A stretch of DNA of 64,000 nt, taken from Rhodospirillum sp047263945 (GTDB lineage Bacteria; Pseudomonadota; Alphaproteobacteria; Rhodospirillales; Rhodospirillaceae). The notes beneath the pieces were generated by a model that ran no database searches, was not told the origin of the DNA, and saw only the letters and a program-made list of their open reading frames with translations. Each line of letters starts with the position of its first letter. Within the stretch, counting starts at the first letter, position 1. Location: assembly GCF_047263945.1 (NCBI RefSeq), contig NZ_JBLAVB010000002.1, positions 558,001 through 622,000 of the forward strand. The letters are read 5' to 3'. Shown in pieces: positions 33,695-41,761 of this stretch. The position numbers and the translations under genes are program-made.

Positions 33695-34659
33695 GCGACG
33701 AAGAAACAAGGGTGACCCGGTCTTTTGACGACAACGGGGCCTTACAATTGGTGATCGGCGTCGCGGGGGAGAACCTCGACCGGCTGGAGGAAATTCTGGA
33801 CATTAAGGTGGCCATGCGGGGCAACCGTCTGACCTTGGCTGGTCCGGTCGACCGTGTGGGCCATGGAACGGAGGCCCTGGAGGCCCTCTATGCCCGCGCC
33901 GTGAAGGGCGAAGTCTTGGAGCGGGGGGATGTGGACGCAGCGATTCGGCTGAGGGGAGACACGCCGATTCCAGTGGTGGCGATCAAGACCCGCAAGCGGG
34001 AAATCAAGGCCCGCTCGCCGGTTCAGGCCCAGTACCTTCAGGCCATGGAATCCCACGAGCTGGTCTTCGGTTCCGGACCTGCTGGGACGGGAAAAACCTA
34101 TCTGGCCGTTGCCATGGCCGTGTCCATGTTTCTCCAGCGTCGGGTGGAGCGGTTGATTCTCTCCCGCCCTGCGGTGGAGGCCGGGGAGCGGATCGGCTTT
34201 CTACCGGGTGATATGCGCGACAAGGTGGATCCCTACCTGCGACCCATGTATGACGCCCTCTACGACATGCTGCCCGGCGACGAGGTCATGAAACGGCTGG
34301 AGTCCGGAGAGTTCGAGGTGGCGCCCCTGGCTTTCATGCGTGGCCGGACACTGGCCAACGCCTTCGTTATCCTTGACGAAGCTCAGAACACCACTCCCAC
34401 CCAGATGAAGATGTTTCTCACTCGGTTGGGCGAGAACTCGCGGATGGTCATTACCGGCGACGTCAGCCAGATCGATTTGCCCCTGGGTGCCAAGTCCGGT
34501 CTGAAAGACGCCCTGGATGTTCTGTCCGGCGACCCCGCCATTGGCTTCACGACGTTTACCCACAAGGATGTGGTTCGCCACGACCTTGTGACACGCATCG
34601 TCCGGGCCTATGACCGGCGGGATGGAACCTTGAATACGGCGAATAGCCATGAACAGTGA
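33691..34659 (+). CDS. ybeZ: PhoH-like ATPase (YbeZ)
   Basis: A 322-residue PhoH protein with Walker A GPAGTGKTYLAVA (about residue 126), LILSRPAVEAGERIGFLPGD, Walker B AFVILDEAQNTTP and GDVSQIDLP. It works with YbeY in ribosome and RNA quality control. Its GTG overlaps the miaB stop (GTGA), and its end overlaps the ybeY start by 11 bases. Confidence 0.95.
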   Translation: MSDEETRVTRSFDDNGALQLVIGVAGENLDRLEEILDIKVAMRGNRLTLAGPVDRVGHGTEALEALYARAVKGEVLERGDVDAAIRLRGDTPIPVVAIKTRKREIKARSPVQAQYLQAMESHELVFGSGPAGTGKTYLAVAMAVSMFLQRRVERLILSRPAVEAGERIGFLPGDMRDKVDPYLRPMYDALYDMLPGDEVMKRLESGEFEVAPLAFMRGRTLANAFVILDEAQNTTPTQMKMFLTRLGENSRMVITGDVSQIDLPLGAKSGLKDALDVLSGDPAIGFTTFTHKDVVRHDLVTRIVRAYDRRDGTLNTANSHEQ

Positions 34660-35236
34660 TCCCGACGCCTATCCGCTGACCCTTCTGTCCGAGGTGGAGG
34701 ATCCCAGGTGGGGTGAGGCTTTTCCGGGCGGAGAAGAGGCCCTTCTCACTCTGGTGGACCGGGCGGTGCGGGCTGCGGTGGTCGCGGGCGATCCAGGCGG
34801 CCAGGAGATTCCGAAGGGAACGCCCCTGGAAATGAGCCTGGTGCTTGCCGACGATGCCCGTGTTCGCGCGCTGAACCGGGATTACCGGAATAAGGACAAG
34901 GCCACCAATGTCCTGTCCTTCGCCTCGCTGGACGTCGAAGAGCCCCTCCCCGTTCCGGGCGAAACCTTGCCTTTGGGGGATGTGATCCTTGCCCTGGAAA
35001 CCGTGGTGGGGGAAGCGGAAGGGCGGGGGGTTCCCCTGAGCGATCATCTTTTTCATCTTGTGGTGCACGGTGTTCTCCACTTATTGGGGTATGATCACGA
35101 GGACGACGAAGAAGCCCGGGAAATGGAATCTCTGGAAACGGCCATTCTGGCCGCAGAGGGTCTGGAAGATCCTTACGAGGGGACCCTTCCCGATGGCGAA
35201 GGACGCGAAAACGATATGGAGCACGAAAGGCAATGA
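34649..35236 (+). CDS. ybeY: Endoribonuclease YbeY
   Basis: A 195-residue YbeY with zinc ligands in HLVVHGVLHLLGYDHEDDEEA and the upstream RALNRDYRNKDKATNVLSF motif. It functions in 16S rRNA 3'-end maturation and 70S quality control. It is longer than E. coli YbeY: an N-terminal extension of about 25 residues and an acidic C-terminal tail (EGLEDPYEGTLPDGEG) are present, as in many alphaproteobacteria. It overlaps both neighbours. Confidence 0.95.
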   Translation: MNSDPDAYPLTLLSEVEDPRWGEAFPGGEEALLTLVDRAVRAAVVAGDPGGQEIPKGTPLEMSLVLADDARVRALNRDYRNKDKATNVLSFASLDVEEPLPVPGETLPLGDVILALETVVGEAEGRGVPLSDHLFHLVVHGVLHLLGYDHEDDEEAREMESLETAILAAEGLEDPYEGTLPDGEGRENDMEHERQ

Positions 35237-36210
35237 ACGGCGGTGACAGGATTCGGTCCGGTGAGGGATCGGATCTGGTGACGGCGCGGGAGGAAGACCC
35301 TCACGAACGGTCGAGCGATCGGTCTCATGACCGGTCGCTCGACCGCCAAGAAGGACCAGCCAAAGGGGGGCTGGGAGGATTCCTGAGGGGTGTTTTCCGT
35401 AGCCGGAATGGGGACACAAGTCTCAGGGAAACCCTGGATGAATTGATCGAGGAAAGGGGAGAGGATTCGGACCTGCCCATCACCGATCACGAACGGGTTT
35501 TGTTGGGAAACATCCTGCATCTGCGCGACCTGACTGTCGCTGATATCATGGTTCCCCGGGCAGATGTCATTGCCATCGACGTGGCCACACCTTTTGAAAC
35601 GGTGATTGCGCGGATTTCCGAATGTGGGCATTCCCGTTTGCCGGTCTTCCGGGACAGCTTGGACAATGCCCTGGGTATGGTTCATATCAAGGACATCGTC
35701 CGCCACGACGCCCAATCTACCAGCGAGGATTTATCCGCTGTGGTGCGGGAAATCCTGTTCGCCGCCCCCAGTGCCAGAGTTCTGGACCTGCTGTTGGAGA
35801 TGCGGTTGAAGCGGACCCATATGGCTTTGATCGTGGATGAATATGGGGGCATCGACGGCTTGGTGACCATTGAGGATCTGGTCGAACAAATCGTCGGGGA
35901 AATCGAGGACGAGCACGATCTGAGCGACGAACCGGAGATGGTGACCCTGGACGATGGGGCCATCGACGCGGATGCACGGGTGGATCTGGAAGATTTCGAA
36001 ACCCGATATGGAACCCTGTTCACGGATGAGGAGCGGGAGGAAGTTGATACATTGGGTGGGTTGGTGTTTCGCCTCGCTGGGCGCGTTCCTGCCCGGGGGG
36101 AATTGATCGTACGCGAGGGGGGGCCGGAATTTGAAGTGATCGACGCCGACCCCAGGCGTATAAAGCGTTTGCGTATTCGCGACCTGCCACCGCCGCTGCA
36201 CGAGGACTGA
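35233..36210 (+). CDS. corC: CorC/HlyC-type CBS-domain protein (YbeX)
   Basis: A 325-residue protein with a charged head, two CBS domains (IMVPRADVIAIDVATPFETVIARISECGHSRLPVF and MRLKRTHMALIVDEYGGIDGLVTIEDLVEQIVGEIEDE) and a C-terminal CorC_HlyC domain (VDTLGGLVFRLAGRVPARGE). No membrane domain is present, unlike longer HlyC/CorB proteins. Proposed roles are magnesium/cobalt homeostasis and ribosome maturation together with YbeZ/YbeY. It overlaps the ybeY stop by four bases. A head with repeated RSSDRSHDRSLDR-type residues is unusual. Confidence 0.92.
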   Translation: MNGGDRIRSGEGSDLVTAREEDPHERSSDRSHDRSLDRQEGPAKGGLGGFLRGVFRSRNGDTSLRETLDELIEERGEDSDLPITDHERVLLGNILHLRDLTVADIMVPRADVIAIDVATPFETVIARISECGHSRLPVFRDSLDNALGMVHIKDIVRHDAQSTSEDLSAVVREILFAAPSARVLDLLLEMRLKRTHMALIVDEYGGIDGLVTIEDLVEQIVGEIEDEHDLSDEPEMVTLDDGAIDADARVDLEDFETRYGTLFTDEEREEVDTLGGLVFRLAGRVPARGELIVREGGPEFEVIDADPRRIKRLRIRDLPPPLHED

Positions 36211-36217
36211 GCAAACC

Positions 36218-37786
36218 GTGATCACTCGTATTGCCACCCGTGTTCGCGCCCTGAGTGGTTGGCGAGCCCATGGGGTTGTTCTGGTCGCTGGCCTGCTTGG
36301 CGCTTTGGCCCTTCCGCCCATTTACATCTCGCCGATTCTACTTGTCGTGTTCCCCCTGCTGATCTGGCGGATGGATGTCACCCGGGGGTGGCGCGGTGCC
36401 TTTGGATTGGGTTGGCTGTTCGGTTTGGGCTACTTCATGGGCATGACCCATTGGGTTGGTGCGGCCATGTTGGTGGATATCGCCACCTTTGGGTGGCTGT
36501 TGCCCATCGCGGTGGTCGGTTTGGCGGCTATCCTGGGTCTGTTTCCCGCGGTGACCCTCGCCCTTGTCCGTCCCTTGTGGCGGGCGGGCCATCCGGCGCG
36601 GGTGCTCCTCATGGCCGCAGCCTGGGGATTGGGGGAGTGGATTCGGACATGGGGGTTGACGGGATTTCCCTGGGCACCCCTTGGTATGACCTGGATGCCC
36701 TTCGACGGTATACTCCAGTCGGCGTCCTGGTTCGGTGTGCTTGGTCTGTCGCTGATGACCGCCTTGGTTGCCTGTGCGCCGGTTTTGTTGGAGGAGTCAC
36801 TCTCTCGGCGGATGGCCTGGAGCCTGCTGGTTCTGACCCTATTTTTGCCCTTGGCTCTGGAGGGTTTGGGGCAATTGCGCCTTGCTGCTCTCGAGGGGGA
36901 GGAGGGGGGAGACCCTCTGCTCACCGTCCGCTTGGTGCAACCGTCAATTCCTCAAACGGACAAGTGGAATCGAGAACTTATGGTTGGCAATCTGCGGCGC
37001 TATATTGCCATGAGCCGATTGCCCGGGCTGGATAAGGTCGATGTGGTCGTGTGGGGAGAGACCGCCGTTCCCTATGCAATCGACCGAATGGCTGATGTCC
37101 GCGCTGCCCTGGCCGAGGCGGTCCCTCCTGGGGGGATTCTGATCACTGGGGCTCCCAGGGTGTCGGGGGAAGGCGAGAACCGGGCCTTCTATAACAGTCT
37201 GTTTGCCTTGGATGGATCCGGCCAGGTTGTCGCTGTTTTTGATAAGTTTCATCTGGTGCCCTTCGGAGAGTACGTCCCCTTTGGCGAGTATTTACCCCTG
37301 GATAAGATCACGGTCGGAGCTGGGGATTTTTCACCAGGGCCGGGGCCGAGGACTTTAGATATCGGGGACCTACCGCCGGTATCGCCTTTGATCTGCTATG
37401 AAGTGATTTTTCCTGGCGCGGTGGTGGATCCTATGGCGGAGCGACCACAATGGCTCTTAAATCTGACAAATGATGGATGGTATGGTCGGTCTACTGGACC
37501 GTATCAGCACTTTCAGATCGCCCGCATGCGCGCGATCGAAGAAGGACTCCCCATCGTCCGGGTGGCAAATACGGGAATATCTGGTGTCGTTTCTCCCCTT
37601 GGCCAAGTATCTGCTCTACTTGGCCTCTATGAGGAAGGCATTTTAGATTTGGAAGTGCCTAAACCTGTTCAGGAAAGGACGATTTTTTCTCGATTTGGCA
37701 ACAAAATACCAGTGATTTTTTCACTTATTATTTGCGCTTTTGGTGTTTTTTTGCAAAAGAGAAAGGTAAAATATAATAAAATATAG
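36218..37786 (+). CDS. lnt: Apolipoprotein N-acyltransferase
   Basis: A 522-residue inner-membrane enzyme with about six N-terminal membrane segments, then a nitrilase-like domain. The catalytic triad is visible: Glu in WGETAVPYA, Lys in FDKFHLVPFGEYVPFG, Cys in SPLICYEVIFPG. A last membrane segment (VIFSLIICAFGVFLQ) ends the protein. It adds the N-acyl chain to lipoproteins. The final 100 codons become strikingly AT-rich compared with the rest. GTG 36218 lies seven bases after corC. Confidence 0.95.
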   Translation: MITRIATRVRALSGWRAHGVVLVAGLLGALALPPIYISPILLVVFPLLIWRMDVTRGWRGAFGLGWLFGLGYFMGMTHWVGAAMLVDIATFGWLLPIAVVGLAAILGLFPAVTLALVRPLWRAGHPARVLLMAAAWGLGEWIRTWGLTGFPWAPLGMTWMPFDGILQSASWFGVLGLSLMTALVACAPVLLEESLSRRMAWSLLVLTLFLPLALEGLGQLRLAALEGEEGGDPLLTVRLVQPSIPQTDKWNRELMVGNLRRYIAMSRLPGLDKVDVVVWGETAVPYAIDRMADVRAALAEAVPPGGILITGAPRVSGEGENRAFYNSLFALDGSGQVVAVFDKFHLVPFGEYVPFGEYLPLDKITVGAGDFSPGPGPRTLDIGDLPPVSPLICYEVIFPGAVVDPMAERPQWLLNLTNDGWYGRSTGPYQHFQIARMRAIEEGLPIVRVANTGISGVVSPLGQVSALLGLYEEGILDLEVPKPVQERTIFSRFGNKIPVIFSLIICAFGVFLQKRKVKYNKI

Positions 37787-38187
37787 ATAGGTAATTTGTG
37801 TTGTTGAAATACTCTTCCTTGGCCACGGCATTTTTTCTGCATATTAACCCTGTGGTCAACATTCTTGACCCTTCGTGGGGCTCCGTGTTAGAACCGTTTT
37901 AGTGTAAACCATTAGATTCCCCCTCTAGAGTGAAGTTGGATCCGATTCATCTCATCGGATCCAACTTCACTCTCGTTATGGCTGCGTCGGCGTAAGGGTG
38001 GTTCTGTCAGTGCTCCGGAATATCTGTGGGACAGTGCAGGAGCAGAATCCTGGATTGGGTGTTCCTTCCCTTTGGGGGCGAGTCATCCCGTCTCTTTGGG
38101 TGCCAAAATGCCGATGTTGGATTGGGGCGCCCTCAAGGTCCATTGATGGGCGGGACTTTGACAGAGAGTAGGAGTGTGGGGCGAGTG
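37787..38187. other. AT-rich intergenic region between lnt and the xre gene
   Basis: The first 100 bases are unusually AT-rich (AAAATATAATAAAATATAGATAGG), continuing the AT-rich end of lnt. A 20-bp perfect stem lies at 37927-37973. No gene is recognised; an in-frame extension of the xre gene to 38026 looks non-coding. Confidence 0.5.
37925..37975. repeat. CTAGAG-family palindrome with 20-bp perfect stem
   Basis: AGAGTGAAGTTGGATCCGAT (37927-37946) is perfectly complementary to ATCGGATCCAACTTCACTCT (37954-37973), with a 7-base loop TCATCTC. It begins with CTAGAG like the other members. It could act as a terminator-like structure or a protein-binding site, but no T run follows. Confidence 0.85.
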
Positions 38188-38718
38188 ATGAATGATCCTG
38201 ATCGGTTCGGCGCCGAACAGATGGAAGTCGATGGCCAGGTGCGCAAATCTTCGCGGGGACGCACACCATCAGGGAAACCCAATCCCGTCGACGTTCATGT
38301 CGGAGGACGCGTGCGTTTGCGGCGGACTCTGATGGGATTGAGCCAAGAGCGTCTGGGCGAGGCGATCGGATTGACCTTTCAGCAAGTTCAAAAATATGAA
38401 CGGGGTGCGAACCGAATTGGTGCCAGTCGCCTTTGGGACCTCAGTCGTGTTTTGGACGTATCCATGTCCTATTTCTTCGAGGAAATGGGGGAGGAGACGG
38501 CCCAGTACAGCCCAATGAATATTGCTCAATGTCCCGGAGAGCCACGGGAAATGGATTCAGATCCGATGAGCAAGCGGGAAACATTGGAGCTTGTTCGGGC
38601 ATATTATAAAATCACTGATTCATCGGTGCGAAAGCGGGTTTTTGAATTGACCAAAACCTTGGCCGCCACTGCGGAGAGCGAGGAGATGGGTGTTTTGGAA
38701 GAGCCCGCCACTCGATAA
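38188..38718 (+). CDS. XRE-family helix-turn-helix regulator upstream of metK
   Basis: A 176-residue protein. The helix-turn-helix is at about residues 30-90 (VGGRVRLRRTLMGLSQERLGEAIGLTFQQVQKYERGANRIGASRLWDLSRVLDV). The C-terminal half has the segment ETLELVRAYYKITDSSVRKRVFELTKTLA. It matches the conserved alphaproteobacterial XRE regulators found between lnt and metK; related proteins include phage-repressor-like and cell-cycle-linked regulators. The ATG 38188 is chosen to start just before the conserved part. Confidence 0.88.
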   Translation: MNDPDRFGAEQMEVDGQVRKSSRGRTPSGKPNPVDVHVGGRVRLRRTLMGLSQERLGEAIGLTFQQVQKYERGANRIGASRLWDLSRVLDVSMSYFFEEMGEETAQYSPMNIAQCPGEPREMDSDPMSKRETLELVRAYYKITDSSVRKRVFELTKTLAATAESEEMGVLEEPATR

Positions 38719-39035
38719 GTCTCGCCATAGGGGTCGGCAGAGACGTTTGGTGTTTTCTTTCGGACGCGATTCTTTACTGGCGCGCTCTGACTCCGAGTAG
38801 TCAAGCGTAGTCCGCATGATGGCGGGCGACGTCTCCCCGAAGTCTATTTGCCTAGAGTACCTTCGAGATCAAGGTACTCTAAACTCACTCTCGGCCTTCG
38901 GCAGGATTTTAGGCAGAAGCACGCCGTTCTATCCTCTTGTCTTCCCGCTACGGTCGTGCCAAAAAGCACGCTTTATGATCGCACCCCTGAACCTTTACCG
39001 GTTGCCTTCGGGCCCGGCGTTGGAGGAAAGAACCA
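38719..39035. other. Leader and repeat region upstream of metK
   Basis: The region contains a CTAGAG-family hairpin and a possible metK leader. I looked for SAM-responsive riboswitch features and could not recognise one. Confidence 0.4.
38852..38895. repeat. CTAGAG-family hairpin upstream of metK
   Basis: TAGAGTACCTT (38853-38863) and AAGGTACTCTA (38871-38881) form a perfect 11-bp stem with loop CGAGATC. It is followed by AACTCACTCTCGG, as in the element at 29314. Confidence 0.75.
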
Positions 39036-40205
39036 GTGGCTCAATCCGATTACCTGTTTACCAGCGAATCCGTGTCCGAGGGTCATCCCGACAAGGTCTG
39101 TGACAAGATTTCCGATTCTATTGTTGATGCTTTTCTTGCTGCGGATCCCTACGCGCGTGTGGCTTGCGAAACACTCGCAACCACGAATTTCGTGGTCCTT
39201 GCGGGCGAGGTCCGTGGTCCCGACAGTCTGACCCACGATGTCTTCAAGGATATCGCCCGGCAGGCCATCAAGGACATCGGGTACGAGCAGCACGGATTCC
39301 ACTGGAAGGATGCGGAAATCGTTTCCCACTTGCATTCCCAATCCGTGGACATCGCCGTGGGGGTGGATGCTGCCGGGAATAAGGACGAAGGTGCCGGTGA
39401 CCAGGGCATCATGTTCGGCTACGCCTGCACTGAGACCGAGGAGCTGATGCCTGCTCCCATCGCCTATTCCCACGCCATTCTGAAGTCCATCGCCGACCAA
39501 CGTCACGGCGGCGATACTCGCTTCGGGCCAGACTCCAAAAGCCAGGTGACCCTACGCTACGTCGACGGCAAGCCCGTTGGCGCCACCAGTGTTGTGGTTT
39601 CCACCCAGCACGGCGAAGCGGTGTCCCAGGAAGAGATCCGCGAACTGGTCCGCCCCCATGTTCTGAAAATCCTCCCCGAAGGCTGGATGTGTCCGGAAGA
39701 GGAGTTCTATGTGAACCCCACCGGGCGGTTCGTGATCGGTGGTCCTGACGGCGATTGCGGTCTGACCGGTCGGAAGATCATCGTCGATACCTATGGCGGT
39801 GCTGCTCCGCACGGTGGCGGCGCCTTCTCCGGTAAGGATCCCACAAAGGTGGACCGGTCTGCCGCCTATGCCTCGCGCTATCTGGCCAAGAACGTGGTTG
39901 CCGCCGGTCTGGCCGACAAATGCGTCATCCAGGTCTCCTACGCGATTGGCGTGTCCAAGCCGCTCTCCGTTTATGTAAACACCATGGATACCGGGCAGGT
40001 GGACGAAGCCCGTCTGGCCAAGGTTCTGCAGGAGCTGATGGACCTGTCGCCGCGTGGTATCCGCGAACATCTGAACCTGTCCCGCCCGATCTACGCCCGA
40101 ACCGCAGCCTATGGCCACTTTGGTCGCAAGCCCGAGGCCGACGGTGGCTTCTCTTGGGAGCGGACCGATTTGGTGGATGGTCTGAAGACCGCTTTCGGTG
40201 CCTGA
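39036..40205 (+). CDS. metK: S-adenosylmethionine synthetase
   Basis: A 389-residue MetK with TSESVSEGHPDKVCDKISDSIVDAF (catalytic His), DQGIMFGYACTETEELMP, GGPDGDCGLTGRKIIVDTYGG and GGGAFSGKDPTKVDRSAAY. It makes SAM from methionine and ATP. The GTG start has a strong GGAGG. The trmB GTG overlaps its stop, so the two SAM-related genes are coupled. Confidence 0.98.
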   Translation: MAQSDYLFTSESVSEGHPDKVCDKISDSIVDAFLAADPYARVACETLATTNFVVLAGEVRGPDSLTHDVFKDIARQAIKDIGYEQHGFHWKDAEIVSHLHSQSVDIAVGVDAAGNKDEGAGDQGIMFGYACTETEELMPAPIAYSHAILKSIADQRHGGDTRFGPDSKSQVTLRYVDGKPVGATSVVVSTQHGEAVSQEEIRELVRPHVLKILPEGWMCPEEEFYVNPTGRFVIGGPDGDCGLTGRKIIVDTYGGAAPHGGGAFSGKDPTKVDRSAAYASRYLAKNVVAAGLADKCVIQVSYAIGVSKPLSVYVNTMDTGQVDEARLAKVLQELMDLSPRGIREHLNLSRPIYARTAAYGHFGRKPEADGGFSWERTDLVDGLKTAFGA

Positions 40206-40917
40206 TTTCGGCTCTGGAGACGAGCAGTTCCACGGTCGGCGCAAGGGAAAACCCCTGCGCGCCGGCCGTCGGCTTTTGTGGGATACTCTGCTGCCCCGAC
40301 TGACTTTGCCTATTGAAGGGCTGTCAGATGGGGAGTTGCTTGATCCTGCGACGCTGTTCGAGGAAAAAAAGAAATCTTATTGGCTGGAAATCGGTTTTGG
40401 CGGCGGGGAACATCTCACCGCTCAGGCTCGGGCCAATCCGGATGTGGGTTTGATCGGTTCGGAGGTCTTCGAATACGGGGTGGGGAAGGCCCTTTCCCAG
40501 ATCGAAGAGTCGGGGCTGGTGAATGTGCGCCTTTGGCCCGAAGACGTGCGGGCGGTCCTGCCTCGCTTGCCTGATGGCTGTCTGGACCGATTGTTTGTCT
40601 TGTTTCCCGATCCGTGGCCCAAGACCCGGCACGCCAAGCGCCGTATGATCCAGCCCGGGCGTTTGACAGAGTTCGCCCGCCTTCTCAAGGATGGGGGAGA
40701 GCTGCGTGTCGCCAGCGACGACCCAACCTACCAACATTGGGCTTTGATGCACGGAACCGGCCATTCCCAATTCAAATGGATGGCTAAAGTCCCCGCCGAC
40801 TGGAAGGGGCGGCCCAGTGACTGGGTCGAGACCCGATATGAGGCTAAGGCCCTCGCCGCTGGGCGGATTCCCATTTATATGGTCTTCCGGCGTCTGCCCC
40901 GCGCTGAAGTTGGATGA
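40198..40917 (+). CDS. trmB: tRNA (guanine46-N7)-methyltransferase
   Basis: A 239-residue TrmB with the SAM-binding motif WLEIGFGGGEHL, GSEVFEYGVGKAL, and the TrmB signature LFVLFPDPWPKTRHAKRRMIQ, then SDDPTYQHW and WVETRYEAKAL. It methylates G46 in the variable loop of tRNAs. Its GTG start lies inside the metK end (8-base overlap). Confidence 0.97.
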   Translation: MPDFGSGDEQFHGRRKGKPLRAGRRLLWDTLLPRLTLPIEGLSDGELLDPATLFEEKKKSYWLEIGFGGGEHLTAQARANPDVGLIGSEVFEYGVGKALSQIEESGLVNVRLWPEDVRAVLPRLPDGCLDRLFVLFPDPWPKTRHAKRRMIQPGRLTEFARLLKDGGELRVASDDPTYQHWALMHGTGHSQFKWMAKVPADWKGRPSDWVETRYEAKALAAGRIPIYMVFRRLPRAEVG

Positions 40918-40944
40918 TCGCGTCGGGTCATTCATGTGAAAGCC

Positions 40945-40973
40945 TTGTGATTTTTTCCCATTGGCGTTATATA
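40945..40973 (+). promoter_or_regulatory. Candidate sigma70-type promoter of the rimP-nusA-infB operon
   Basis: TTGTGA at 40945-40950 and TATATA at 40968-40973 are separated by exactly 17 bases. It lies just after trmB and about 160 bases ahead of the rimP start, leaving room for a structured leader. A second -35-like TTGACA occurs at 40990 without a good -10. Confidence 0.5.
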
Positions 40974-41018
40974 GACGCCAGACATCTTCTTGACATGGTC
41001 CAATCTGGACTAGCGGGG

Positions 41019-41043
41019 GGTGGGCCATTGGCCCACCTTTTTT
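41019..41043 (+). terminator. Terminator/attenuator hairpin in the rimP leader
   Basis: GGTGGGCC and GGCCCACC form an 8-bp stem with an ATT loop, followed by TTTTTTG. It lies downstream of the candidate promoter and 90 bases before rimP. It may end trmB transcripts or attenuate the nusA operon; NusA-sensitive autoregulation is a plausible inference because such hairpins recur ahead of rimP in alphaproteobacteria. Confidence 0.8.
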
Positions 41044-41133
41044 GTTTTCCGAAGCACGCGATTTTTGTGCTCCCCTCGGAAGGCTGCCCGCCAGTCGGAT
41101 TGGGGTTCGAGACCAACGGGAGACCGCCCGCCC

Positions 41134-41706
41134 ATGATGGGGCATTTGGATAAACTACTTGCGCCGACGGCCGAAGCCATGGGCTACGACTTGGTTCGCG
41201 TTACGCTGTTGGGTTCACAAAGTCCAACCCTGCAGGTCATGGCCGAACGCCAGGACGAGCAGCCCATGACCGTGTCCGATTGCGAGGCACTCAGCCGTGC
41301 CTTGTCCGCCCTTCTGGACGTGGAAGATCCCATCAAGGGGCGGTTCAATCTGGAGGTCAGTTCCCCTGGGATCGATCGACCGTTGACCCGTCTGAAGGAT
41401 TTTCAACGCTTTGCCGGGCATGAAGCCAGGGTGGAAACCGATCGGTTGATCGATGGCCACCGCCGGGTCAAGGGGGTGTTGCTGGGGACAGATGACGATC
41501 GAAATGTTCTGTTGCGTCTGGAAGGTGCTCCGAAACGTGAAGACGGTTCCGATCCGGAATTGACCATTCCCTTCGGCGCCATCGTCAAGGCCAAGCTGCT
41601 GCTGACCGACGAGTTGATTGCCCGTGCTCTGCGCCAAGCCAAGCAGGCGGAGCGGGACGCCGAAAATGATAATGCCTCCGACCCCGTGGAGGGGGGCGAA
41701 GGCTGA
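41134..41706 (+). CDS. rimP: Ribosome maturation factor RimP
   Basis: A 190-residue RimP: LDKLLAPTAEAMGYDLVRVTLL, TLQVMAERQDEQPMTVSDCEALSRALSALLDVEDPIKGRFNLEVSSPGIDRPLTRLKDF and the C-terminal SH3-like part ending in FGAIVKAKLLLTDELI. It assists 30S assembly. The tandem ATGs at 41134/41137 begin the conserved domain. An acidic tail (DAENDNASDPVEGGEG) is appended. It heads the nusA-infB operon, 55 bases before nusA. Confidence 0.96.
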   Translation: MMGHLDKLLAPTAEAMGYDLVRVTLLGSQSPTLQVMAERQDEQPMTVSDCEALSRALSALLDVEDPIKGRFNLEVSSPGIDRPLTRLKDFQRFAGHEARVETDRLIDGHRRVKGVLLGTDDDRNVLLRLEGAPKREDGSDPELTIPFGAIVKAKLLLTDELIARALRQAKQAERDAENDNASDPVEGGEG

Positions 41707-41761
41707 TTGCCATTTTCCTTTTTTTTCGAGACGCTTAGACCGAGACCAGGAAACTGAAACG

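Noticed and set aside
38719..39035. SAM riboswitch before metK
   Set aside because: I searched for the conserved pseudoknot motifs of SAM-II and SAM/SAH classes by eye and found none; only a CTAGAG-type hairpin is evident.
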